A stretch of DNA of 60,000 nucleotides from Lineus longissimus (taxonomy: Eukaryota; Nemertea; Pilidiophora; Heteronemertea; Lineidae), in assembly GCF_910592395.1 (NCBI RefSeq), contig NC_088316.1:17734001-17794000 (forward strand). Direction: 5' to 3'. A model generated the notes under the pieces. It had not been told where the DNA came from, did no database searches, and saw only the letters and a program-made list of their open reading frames with translations. The translations under genes and the position numbers were made by a program. Every line of letters starts with the position of its first letter. The stretch's first letter is position 1. Below, one piece after another: positions 1 through 11,960 of the stretch.

Positions 1-392
1 ACAAAGGATGAGATTTAAATTTTTGATGTTTTGTACTCAGGTTTTATACTGTTTGTATGAAAGCGTGGGTATTTTCCTTTTTATGTAGGTAAAGTTTATT
101 CAAGTGAGAGAACGATGTGCTTTGGATAGGCAACCCGTAGGCCCAGGTATAGGTTTTATTTGAATGGTCAATATTTAAAGTGCTGGGTATTTTAACGGGA
201 TTTTTTGTATGTTGTTGGTTATATCATGACCAAACAAACCAAAGGAGTTGTTTGTTGATCAACAAAATCTAAAATGGTCGGGGGCATCAGTAGGCCTAGT
301 GCGGACTGCGTTCGTGTGACGGTGAATGGTGACGGTGAACGGGTTTTTCAGGCTGATTTTTGGCTGATTTTTGACTGACGCAAACTGACTGA

Positions 393-409
393 CCCCCCCC
401 CCCCCCCCC
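393..409. repeat. C17 homopolymer
   Basis: Seventeen consecutive C residues. Similar C tracts occur at 21424-21440 (also 17) and 21695-21708 (14, then interrupted). Confidence 0.95.
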
Positions 410-2756
410 GCCAGGATGCTGCAGGAAAAAAATTAGAGCGCTGACAACATTGATCTTTACCTGTATGTTAGTATGTAATGTTGTAAGATAAGAGACATAA
501 GAACTGCGCACAGCGGCTATCGTCGGACCGATGAGAGAGTTTACCTTTATCTGGCAGAAATCATCATCCCTGCAAAAAGAGCGCACAGACTCGCCGACAC
601 GGGACACTTTCTTTAGCTTCGACTGTCCTTCTCGATTCAGTCACTCGTGCGAACATACCATGCTTTAACCCACCGAAAGCAGTCTCCGGTTGTCCCTTCA
701 GCGTCGCCTTTGTAATGAGCACAGGAACGTCAGCGTCGCCTCTGGAGTTGTCCTGCTTACTCTCTCAATATGGGTGTTTGTCGCTTCTGCAATCCTTCAC
801 TAGCTTCACTTTCAAGTCCTTGAGAGCCTCAGAATAAATGGTCCAAAAATGTTTAAGCCCAATAACGTGGCTCCTGTCGAATAGTCGACCAAGCAGTCCA
901 TGTAGTAGTCATATGCCACCGGCAACGAGGCTTCTGTGTGCGCACTTCACTGTTTAGCAGGACCCAACACCAGGAATCGCAAGTCAATGTTCCCGGGTCA
1001 ATATTTCACCTGCGTTGCCAGTGGTTTCTTGTATTGCCCCTTGGTGACATTTCCCGTCAGTTAAGGAGGTAAATAACCCACGTGTTGATAAAGTCATTCT
1101 GTATAGTAAGTACGGTACCTGTATTTTCTGGCAGAAGTAATAAATCATAGGCAATCCAAAAGGTACTTTCACGGCAAGTATCGACATGTACCGATATCCT
1201 ACTGTTAAAAAGAGATCGGCATGTGATTTCCTAGACCTGTTTTATTCGTTGCACATGTCGCTCATTACGGCCGGGTGATGACGTACATGTACTACTGAAA
1301 GAATAATAAGCTTACCGTTTTTATGTTCACAACGTATTTATTGTTTGAAATACACTATACTGTAGAAAGAATGCAATTGACAAGTAGATGAGGCGACACC
1401 ACCATTCGCTTCTTAATACGTTTTCAATTACTTGAAGTTTAGACATACACCGCGCTGATCGAACTATACATAGGTACATGCATGCTTTCTGCTTGGTCTG
1501 GGAAGAATTTATCAATACAAGTTTTATTGAAAGATCTTGTCTTGGCGAAACGTGCAAATACAGGATTTCACAAAATCTCGGCAAATTTTACTGCTCTTCA
1601 TTATTTAATTTCTTCTCCGGGAAACATTCCGTACTGATCTCAAGCATTATATCCATTTCGATCTAGCTGTCCTCATAAAATAAACTCTCAAATGCACAAT
1701 TTTCAACAAATATATAAAAAGAGTCAATTTTGCCTAAAAACACATTGTAGAGGCCTCATACACCATCTGTTCGAACCCCTGGCTACCTCACCCCGCTGTT
1801 GCTTCCTAAACGCTGCAACAGTGAGAGATTCTCCTCCAAGATCAATGTATTGTTCCATTCAGATTGCAACTCCTGCCAAATTGTTAGTGAAACTGTCAAT
1901 AAAGTCCAACGTCTTCTCGGCTACCATTTCAGATACATTGTATATATAACGATTACATCATATAGCTATACATTTGTAAACTACACTATCCTCAAAACGA
2001 TATTATACAAACGACCTCGCCCTAGGTAGCTATCATATAGAGACGCGAAGACCTCTTCGGATGTTCAATGATGTACAACGAGCTATAGTTGCAGCATTGG
2101 TGTACATAGTGAGCTTGTTGCAGCAAAGATGTACTAAACGACAGTTGCAGCCAAGATGAACAGACGAGTTATTCGCGAGTTAGTTGCTCGTTCACTTTGC
2201 GATTCAGCGGCTCCAAAGTTCCAATGTCGTTTCCGTTGGTGCATATACTTCCCAGCCGCAATTAAAGATACGACGTCTTTTGTTCCTTCTCAAACTCGTG
2301 ACCTCTCAAGGAAGTAAACACTGAAATAAAGAAGGAACTATATCAAAAGGCGGCAAACTTTTCTCCAAATAAGATTGGATATTTACCTAACCCCATTCCT
2401 TACACTGATCGAATGGGATGAGCACTAACGTTTTGCCTTCATATCCAGACTCGCAGCTTCAAGCAGCGGTCAGTCGCAAACCAGGGGCCACTTCTAATTT
2501 CGAGTCGAGTTCCAAATGTTCCATCGACATTCTATCGACCAGAAAAATAAGTGTCGAATACCTATCGACTTCTCTTCGTATAGATAGCGAAAGTAGGCTA
2601 ATCTAGTCAACCGAACTCATCGCTGTGGGCACACCTTTCAGTTCTAAATCTAATTTGAACTGTTCATATCTCGACCCCTGCAGAACTCATACCTTCATTT
2701 AAAAATTAAAAAAATAGTACTTTGCGTGCAGTGCAATTAACAAGTATAGACACCGG

Positions 2757-3062
2757 TCCGGCCAGCCAACCTCGGGGGATGTTTTTTTGTGTGTATGGCA
2801 ATGTATCGTACTCTAGTGTTTGCGGCCAGCCAACCTCATGTAGGTGATTTTTGTTGTGTGCGTCAATGTATAATTCACTGGTGTTTGCGGCCAGCCAACC
2901 TCATCTGGGTTATGTTTTGTGTGTATGGCAATGTATCGTTCTCTAGTGTTTCCGGCCAGCCAACCTCATGTAGGTGATTTTTGTTGTGTGTGTCAATGTA
3001 TAATTCACTAATGTTTGCGGCCATCCAACCTCATCTGAGTTATGTTTTGTGTGTATGGCATT
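2757..3062. repeat. Alternating two-part tandem repeat (units about 62 bp)
   Basis: Five units begin with ggccagccaacctc or a close variant. They alternate between two types. Type A contains gtgtgtatggcaatgtatcg and type B contains tgtcaatgtataattcact, in the order A-B-A-B-A, with the last A truncated. The repeating period is therefore about 124 bp made of two diverged half-units. The first unit is the most diverged in its head. Confidence 0.85.
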
Positions 3063-3159
3063 ATATGTAGATGTTGAAAGAAAGTATCATGAATTGATGA
3101 ACTCATGAAAGAAAGCGAAAACAGAGAACGAAAGGAATGAAGAGTTATTGTCATTATGA

Positions 3160-3165
3160 TTTATT
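3160..3165 (-). promoter_or_regulatory. Possible poly(A) signal of the receptor gene
   Basis: TTTATT on the plus strand is AATAAA on the minus strand, about 650 bases beyond the receptor stop codon. It is a plausible 3' end signal, but AATAAA is common in AT-rich DNA. Confidence 0.35.
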
Positions 3166-3812
3166 TAATGAATTTTACAAGCATTTTATAGTTCCTCTCA
3201 CAGCCTGCTTTTACGTCAGTCACTAAGGTTGCATGGAAAAGTGGAGTTCGGTAAATAATGAATGGAAAATATCGACTACTTTATAAGTACACTGGGCGTA
3301 CTAATGAACCAGGTGTACTGTTTTTGGTTGAAGCCGAAATCAATGCTGACGGAATAAGCCGTGACATCTCTGTATAAGTATCGGCCTACCCAATCCGAAA
3401 CTCCGCACTCGATCATCATGAGACCGTTCTGATATTAGAGAGTCAACCATTGGGAAGAGATTTGGAGGCAATATCCATTCTCTGAATCACGGATCATAGC
3501 ATTGGCAGATTTGTGCGCTTGCATTATGTACAATAACTCTCCTGTGAACCTCATCGGTTGCATTGTTGTTATCAGTGGTGTCTCTTCTCAAAGGATAACT
3601 CGAAAAATAAACTGTTAATTTAATGATAGGCGTGCAAAAAACTATTGAATATCATCATTGTGCAAAAGGTACCACAACCAGACACATGAATCAAGTGCTC
3701 TATTACCTACCACCAAGACGCAACCATGAAGACAGACATGCAGCTAGTATTTACAATTTGACCTCGACAGCGCCGCAATCCGGTCAAGGTCAAGTAAAGG
3801 TCACATCTCGTG

Positions 3813-4342
3813 CTAAACGTAAGTGCCGTTACAAAGCACAATATGTTTACCTGTCCGTGATGAGTTTGTATTGCTGCATGAGTAATCACTGGTCTTGCGG
3901 GCGTGTCCTCGCCGGTAGCCACAGCAACGGAATGCCTGCAGGAACCCTTGACGGAACTTCTTGTTCATGAAACAGTACGTGATAGGATTACAACACGTTG
4001 ATATATAGCTGAATAGATGCAATGACGACATGACGATGGGACTGACGTGCTGTCTGGCAGTGTCCGGGTCGAAAGTACCCCACGTCTGAACAACAAAAGA
4101 CGGAGTCCAGCAAATGAAAAACTCCAAAACTACGGCAAAAAGCATCTTTATGACGCGTTTCTTCGCCTGCAGCGACTTTTCAGTCTGTGTCCGTCGTATT
4201 TGTGGTATATCACGTTTTTGTTTCCGTTTCGTTTTGCCGTTCAGGATCGATTTCGTGTTGGTGTACTCGGAATCCTCGTCTACCGCCAATTCATAGTCGT
4301 CTGCGTCTTTGCTGTGGCTTGCAAGGTCTCGCTCCATGGTAT
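3813..4342 (-). CDS. CCKR: CCK/sulfakinin-type receptor, coding exon 3 (ICL3, TM6, TM7, tail)
   Basis: Last coding exon, entered in phase 1 after acceptor ctttccag and ending at a TAG stop at 3815-3813. It encodes residues 253-428: a long, basic, charged third intracellular loop, TM6 with the CWTP toggle motif (Cys330-Pro333), TM7 with NPITY (371-375) and an amphipathic helix 8 (MNKKFRQGFLQAF). A Cys-Cys pair at 392-393 is a likely palmitoylation site. The tail is rich in Ser, Thr and Asn and ends in Thr-Tyr-Val, which fits the S/T-x-hydrophobic form of a class I PDZ ligand (inference). TM5-TM6 spacing and total length are normal for the family. Confidence 0.93.
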
Positions 4343-7300
4343 CTGGAAAGACACAAGGGAAAGTAACTGTGAGTGGGCATTATATGTATAATCGCTTCTA
4401 CGACGGCAATGGAAATGACATTACGTTGCGATAGCGGGGTGACGCAAAGTTCGACCTCGGGTGCACTTCGGCTTACACCTGCCTATAACATTGACTGATG
4501 AGGGCTGAAATGAAAGTTTTTCAAAGCTAATTTCCGCCAACATCACTGAGACGTGATCAGTCTTGGTAGCAGCCATTGAGAGGAATTAGGATAATCTCGC
4601 GTACATCACAGTCGACCAACCAATCAGAGGATAAAAGGGCCATTGTCTGCTACTCTGCCTGGTCGTTAATAACAAGTATAGGGCATCATGCAGTTCAGCC
4701 GACGGCGACAAGATGTTTGGGAGAGGGGGACACGTAGTTTGGCACGCCAGCCAAGCTACGCAGGTTTCGCATACATGTTACTCGAATTTCTTTGCATATA
4801 TGTAATTTTGTATCATTCCATATTGTTCTTGTCACTATGATAAACTTGAACTAAACTTGACCATTATAATATGAATGTATTTCCACCAACATTGACGTAC
4901 ATTTTTTGTAAAGTATTCCACTGGGTATACAAACAGTCGATCACAGGTTATATTGATGTCATATCCAATAGTTTAGCCTCAATTGAAGTAGTCTGGCTCA
5001 CATCAGATGTAAAAAAATTGATCTACAAAAAAAGCGATTGAATGTCTGGTTCCACTGGGAAATTTTCCCGTTGCAGTTTCCGGCATGGAAAAACTTATCT
5101 TGACCTTCAATGTATTGACATTATTACATCGCGCGTCCAATATGGGCGGAGGCAACGGAGGAAATACCGATGTATGGGAAAAACTGGGCTCAACCCCTAG
5201 CATTGGTAATTCAAATTATGGCATGGTTTTTCGGAAGCGGAGGAAAGTTATTGAATATAACCCCTCGTGCTATTAAAAGCAGTAGATAAAGCGCAAGTAT
5301 ACTACCGATACTAACATCACAACGGAAGAGAGGGACTAAGAGAAGTAACGCTTGCAAACTATGCACGATGGATAAAGTACGATGGACGATCAAGGAAAGC
5401 ATGCAAGGTGTTGGAAGGTATTGTGGAAGAAGGTTTGTGGAAACCTTTGATAAGCTAAGAAGGGTTTATGAAGAATTTTCTTTTAGACAAAAGGGCCGAG
5501 GGTGTTGGCAAGGAAAGAAGTGTCTTCTGGATTAGTAATGAGATACACCAAAGATCATTGGGTACTGGCAAGAGGAAATAACGCATGTTGGGCCTTACGT
5601 TTCTTCCTAGTTGATTTACGCACTTATACGTGAACCCTCGGCCCGCTGTAATGCTAATGCCACACTGTAGCGTGTAGTCTGCATACATCATGGTACATGT
5701 AGTTACAATGAAATGTTACCTTCATCGGGGCGTGATCCACAAGCACAACTTTTCAGTGCTTTCCCACAGCATATTGTGACTAGAAAAGATCAGAAGAAAA
5801 TTGTAGAATGGAGAATGTGAAACAGTTAAAGGGCATTTACCGCTACAGTACAAAAAGAATACTACACTCGACGCCAGTGGTCGAATCGCAAAAATCCGTC
5901 GTGGCCTATCGCTACTTTTCCTGCAGCGGCTACCGGAGCGGGACAACGTCCGAGTGGAATTTAGCCCATACGTCTCTGTACCTCAATACTTTCCAGTTGC
6001 ATTGACAGCTAACATAGATGGAACAAAGACGAATGAGAGCTGACCACCAACATGAATTCATGGAGATCCGTTGATTGCTGAAGTGTCTTGAGATGATGTT
6101 GGCTGCGTTGATTTTCGGGTGTATCAGAAAATGTGTACAAACGTTCTATAAACCGTTTGTAAACATTAATTTTTTGGATGTATCTCTGAAACTCTCTATA
6201 CGGGAACATTATAATAATTATATCAGCCGACTCAGCCTTATCTCGAGACACTCCTCATTCAAAAACTTCACGCTAACAGAACGAAACTGGATGAACTGAA
6301 AGCACTGTCTTTGCAAAAGAGATAATAGACGTTGGTTTGATATTCAAGGTGTTTCCTTGCCAGCAGAGAGAATGAAGCATACAAACTGTATACAGGGAGG
6401 CAAAAACAGACAAGCATGTATACCCGCCACCATCAAACTCAAGAAACTTGAGGAAAGATGAGACCAAGATATCTTTGATTCGGTCCAAATTGGCAGCAAT
6501 GTCGATAATAATTTGATCCGCAGTAAGAATTTGAGGAACCCGACTATAAAATTGGCTTAAGACTACATGTAGAACTACGGATCGAATTGAAATAATCTGG
6601 TCTCACATTTCTTCATTAGAGATTCTCCCGAGCATCGACTGATACTACTTTTGATCGCTAGGTGCAATGATATTCCATCACTAAGGATTTCAATGGTAAA
6701 CACGAAGGCACTGCCCTCCTCCCGAGACAAGCATACATGTATCTTCAATACATTTCTAAAGTTGCATTTATAATCGCTGGTATATTATCTAAGGATGTTT
6801 TTAAGAAAACTTTAGACATCTATCTAAATATCTCTCCTTACTTGGTGATGTATGGCATTATAAAAGGTACCATCATGTGAATGCAGACACCGACAATGGG
6901 AAAACTTTTTATTAAGTGTACGAACACAACCCCACTGGAGTTAAGCTTATATCTTTTAAATTCCATGTAATGAAGAGGAAGATATTCTTGATATGTTTAC
7001 AGTGTTACGCCAGGAATAAATGGATTTATAAAAGACACCTCAACTGTTAATCTATCACTCACTGTAAGCCGCTTCTGCCTGCACGCCTGCGTATTTTTTT
7101 CATATTTCATTTGTCAATGGATTCTGGAGATTTCAGCGGAGTTCTCACGTAGCAGCAAGTGCATTTTGAAGACTGGGTTAGAGTTCACGTTGAACGTTTA
7201 ACACCACTTTACACATGGTACTCGTGACATGAATAACGAACAAGTCATTTCCAATATTCTGGCTACCCGGCCACGGCCTCCTGTCATGCCTTATGGCTGT

Positions 7301-7776
7301 TGAACGTCCATTGGAATGTTGGGGCTCACTCAGGACGCCGTGTACTTGCAATGGATGACCGAATAATGGGTGTAGGCATTATCTCAAGAAATTCAAATCC
7401 GACACCCAACAACGTTAACAGCTAATGGTTTGGTCGAAGTGATCGACTTTCTCTCATGCTCTACCAGACAGGGGACAAAGTGAAGCAACGGAGCACGTAA
7501 CTCCCTTGGAACTATTTGGCTACTGATGTGCCGGCCTTGTGAGGCAAGTTTGCAAGTAATCGGTTCAGGTGAACGAGGTAATTGAGAATAATGTAGCGGA
7601 GTCAAAGCAGTCATTTAATTAGTTGGAACTCATCAATGAGTAACGATGTCGTTAACTCAAGGCGAAGGGGCATCGTTAACTAAAGGTGAAGAGGAGGTAT
7701 AGGGGGGCTGTGGCGAAGTGATTCACAAGAGAACTATGTGATGACCATCCGTCGCCTCCTCTGTGTGTATACATAC
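4343..7776 (-). other. Receptor intron 2, no gene seen
   Basis: A 3.4-kb GT-AG intron between TM5 and the third intracellular loop. The short open frames in it show no protein-like features. No clear transposon or array was seen. Confidence 0.7.
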
Positions 7777-8145
7777 CTTGATTTGAACGCATGTCCATCC
7801 TTATCCCTTGCCACAACGTGGAGGCAATGAACGTATAAGCCAGCAGCATCAAGATAAAGGGAAGCAATAGAAAGACAGTTGCAATGAAAACTTGGTAGAT
7901 CTTCTCGAAAGTCGGGTCGGGTAACTCTTCTATGCATTTGTGTGCTCCGTTCTTGAGCTCCCAGAGTTTTGTGAAGACAGCAGTTGGTATGTTGATGATT
8001 CCAGTGGTGATCCAAACCGCCACGATGAGTTTGTACGAGTGCGAGAGTGTCTGCCACCGTCTAGAACGCAGGGGCTGGCAGATGGCAAAGAAGCGTTCCA
8101 TGGCGATGGCGACTAACGTGAAGGCGCTGACTCCAACGGAGACAC
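7777..8145 (-). CDS. CCKR: CCK/sulfakinin-type receptor, coding exon 2 (TM3-TM5)
   Basis: Middle exon of the receptor, 369 nt, entered in phase 1 after a good acceptor (ctccttccag) and leaving in phase 1 at CAAG|GTATGT. Joined to exon 1 it gives GVSVGVSAFTLVAIAMERFF, the expected TM3. The family motif CQPLRSRRWQTLSHSYK follows in intracellular loop 2. TM4 is about residues 168-190, an ECL2 cysteine lies in HKCIEELPDP, and TM5 spans roughly 213-238. The usual E/DRY triad at the end of TM3 reads Glu146-Arg147-Phe148, so the tyrosine is replaced. The exon is open from splice site to splice site, with no sign of decay. Confidence 0.93.
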
Positions 8146-11069
8146 CTGGAAGGAGAAGAAAAAGAGAGGCGATTAAAGAGATACTAATACACCAACATGC
8201 AGGTTCTTTGGCAAGTCGGGATTAGTGCAAGTTTGATTTCTGCATAAGGGTACGCAAAATTTTGTATTTAGGAAAATGGCGGTGATTGATAGCGCATCCA
8301 CTACCGCATTGCTTTGCACATTGCTCGGCTGCCGCCTCTTTTTCAACGAAGTGACCTCATCAGTTGCGCTCGGAGCTGGCAATGGGACGACAAACCCATT
8401 GGTAAAGTTAATGCACTTATTTACCAGGCAGGTTTCGAAACCCTTACGAACGATTGAAGTACGGATGTCTATGAAGGACTAGTCATGAGCGGTTCACAAA
8501 TATTTCACTATTCCTCGTACTGAGAAACAACAAGGCTGATTTACGCGCATCATAAACATTCGTACACCGTATTTATCACCGCCGTTCGTCGTATTACGAA
8601 GCCTGCCTTCCATTAACCTCCGAAAGCGGTTTGTCAAAAACGGTCGTAATACATGAGTTGTTCCACTGGGATCTTCTTAATATGCACGATACCGTTACAG
8701 TTTGTCGGAACTTCGGGTTCAATCATCCAGGCTCCCAGTGGTTTGTGTCATAAATACCCTGTTGCAATATAAATTGAGGAGCATATGGGACTTGCGATGC
8801 CTAAGACATGGTGGGTCAAGATGCTTTCAATTCGCGTTGAATTCTCGGATCTAATAACGATTCCTGACGGTGGTGTCCTGCGTCCCTTTGAAAGTCACCC
8901 TCTTAGAGAGGAATGTATAAGTGAGTGATTGTGGGCGATTATTTAATCACTGATTCTAGATGTACGATAACTTCGAATCGACAGTTGAAATTGACTCATA
9001 TGCAGGAGTTGAGGAGGGTTTTCATATCGTCTAGCGGGTCATCTGAAAGAGGTCCACATTGGAAGACAGATTATCCGTTTCTGGGGCCTTATCGAAAAAA
9101 AACTTGTTTAGATCATTCAACTGAAAGCCGGTGGTGTCATCGACTTGGTTTCTGTAAAGATTGTTATAGCTTGTTATTTCTTTTGTATACTCATCACAGC
9201 AGGCGCCATTGTGATATCGAAAAGCCTTTCTGGAAGAATACGAATCTTTGATAGATACACACGAAGTCATCAAAAAAGCCTCTGGCAGAATCAAATATAC
9301 AATGTGACCCTTAATTGCTTATGTTTTATATTGTCTCACCCATTTCTGGAGCCATAGCAACAATAGAACTTAGCTGTGAAACACGCCTGACGCTGGAAGT
9401 ATTAAATGGGTGTTTCTTATAAGGCTGAAGTTATCATAAAAGGACTCGTATGGATGGATATTCTCCCCTGGGCATTTGGCAATCTCTACGTCAGTGGAGA
9501 TAAGGAACGCGTCAGGGTTTGTTTTCCTACCAACTTCATCTCAAGGCCAAACCTGTGATGCAAGCGATCTGACGTCTATCGGGCATATGAGTCACGCCCG
9601 AACACGCCGGAATAATTACAGCGGTGACATGGTCAACCGATTGGTAACCACTAGATCTTGGCTCTGCAGGCTTCCTCGCCCCAGAATAATGCTTCGTTCA
9701 TTAATTCGATTCCTAAGTGCTAAATGGCTTCCCTACCAAATGCTATTAACCCTGAGCAATTGCTACTTATGAAAAACATGAGTTGGGCGGCAACCTGGCG
9801 CTGCCGTATAATCTGGCTTGATCAACAGAATGCCAGACTGATGTTCGCCTGGGAAGATGTCTTGCTTCAAGAAACCTGACAAGCCATGTAAACTGCCAGG
9901 GGCAGGTGTTTGAAAACACAAAACGACAGTTTAGATTTTGATTTTCCAAGCACCCCAATGCACGATACCAAAATCCAAAGGCCAGTTGCTCAATCGGCAT
10001 CAGCAATAACGTTGGCGTTACATGTAAGTCCTAGCGCTACTGTTTTAAATAGAATTTACGGGTGAAGGAGGCAACGCTTTGTTAAGCTAACGCTGGCGTT
10101 TGTCTCCAACGCCGATTGCGCAACTGAACCGTGCTCCTTAGCAACGAGCGAAAATTTCGAATATGGCAAACTTTTCTGTACGGAAGGAAACATGGTTTTC
10201 ATCCGTATTTTAAGAAGTCTACTCCTTGATGCTTCTATATACATGTACAATGACTGGTGTCGATCCTATACGGCAACTCGTCAGCCGTAATTTTGCTTGC
10301 CAAAATAACCCTATCAACTGATACCTATCTTCGATGATCGAATAATGTCAATCGAGCCAATCAACCCGCGATCGATGTCCGCCGATTAGCCAGTTGAATA
10401 TGAGATGAACTCCGCGACCATCCCATCTCATCAGGAGAATGTTATTGGTAGGTAATGCGACCTGTTATGTAGTTTTACGGCACGTACGGTACTCATTCTT
10501 AACATCTGTTAGGTCAGTGACGAATATTTTCTTTTACTGAATTTCCTGACTTTTAGCACGACTGAAATGAGTGTTTATACATCGAATCGATTCTCAAGAA
10601 GTGACGATTCGTGCTTTTGACAATGCCAACACGATCATTACATCTTTAAAAATGAAAATTGGTCGGCTTATGTATAAATTGCCTGTAATAGCAGACACTT
10701 AAATGAAATGATAGATCGATTTGAGCAATACTGCGAAGCGCACAAATATCTCTAAATCAATGCTGACGTGATGACTGGTGATATTTGATCGCACAAAATA
10801 AAAAGGTCCAGCATTTGAGGAGAGCGAAATTCCTCCAAATGTGATTGGATTAAATTTCAATGTCTGGTGCTGGGTATGGCATCAAATCTATGACCAGAAC
10901 CTAGCATAATCAGACAAACGAGAGACAGCCAAGGACCATTTATCAAGAGAATAAGAAGAACCAGCGGCAGGAAATACGACTAAAAAGCAATGGGACAGGG
11001 TTCTATTATTTTGTTGAACTAGCTATTGGAAAATGCTTCTAGGTATACGATTCAACAACCGCAGATTGG

Positions 11070-11960
11070 GTCATTAAGCGGTGTCTTGTTGTCACTCGAT
11101 CCATGGATACATGTATGTGCCCGACTTCAACCAACTCTGAAACAATGAGAAAATAATTGGAGAAATCGGTAGGCTACAAGAGTATTAATTTTCTGGAACA
11201 GCAACGGTTCAAAACCAATAATCAACGCTGGTCGTATCGTCACCAACAAAAAGGGAATTTCCGGGCGCATCTATCAGCGGAAGAATAAGATCTACTATAA
11301 CGAATCTACAGCGGAACGGAAACCATCTACCAAAGAATAAGAGCTAGATGAGGGAATAACGACCGCATAAGAACAAACAAGATATCATTGATCGTTCTGT
11401 TCCTGACATGGATGTGTGTCTATTGGCAAAGGCTTAAGGCAACTGCAGACTTGTGGGCGATGTCTCGTTGTCATTCGATCGATCATTCATTGCCTGACCT
11501 CAACACTATTTGAGACAATAAGAAGATTGAGATAAGTTATCAATTGTTAAACAAAAGACTTATCCGTGGGAATAGCGGGGTGAGAGACTTTCTTCAAATA
11601 TTAAGATGCTGCCTATAGGTTATGCTGCTTAGGGTTATAACGGAATGACGATGCCTTAATTTTGAAGATCAAAGAGTTTTGTACTAATCCTTCAGAAGTG
11701 AGACGAAATGTCGTCAATCCCGTAGTTGACAAGCGGCAAAATCGGAACGACCTCGATAAGTCAGTCTGAATTCCCATAATGACGACTCGTTATAAAAGGG
11801 TGGCTATTGCTGGGACCTTCTACTAAGCGAGGTCTTGTTGTCGTACGACCAGTCAGTCGCTTTGTGCATTACCTCAATTTGAGACAATAAGAAGATTGTG
11901 GGATGACTGGATAATAGTTCACGTGTAATCAGTTGTAAACAAATGTCTTTAGAGTGACTC
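11070..11960. repeat. Degenerate tandem repeat, about 370-bp period, three copies
   Basis: Three copies start near 11082, 11461 and 11829. Each has a motif like gcg(g/a)tgtctTGTTGTC followed some 45-60 bases later by tttgagacaataagaagatt or a variant. The second and third also share a downstream stretch resembling tcagttgtaaacaaa. Copies are clearly diverged. No coding frame is preserved. Confidence 0.6.

Larger units (their letters stand above)
1..3812. other. 3' flank and probable 3' UTR of the receptor gene
   Basis: No convincing coding sequence. The region holds a C17 homopolymer at 393-409, the alternating repeat at 2757-3062 and the possible poly(A) signal at 3160. The rest is unremarkable AT-rich sequence. 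Confidence 0.6.
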
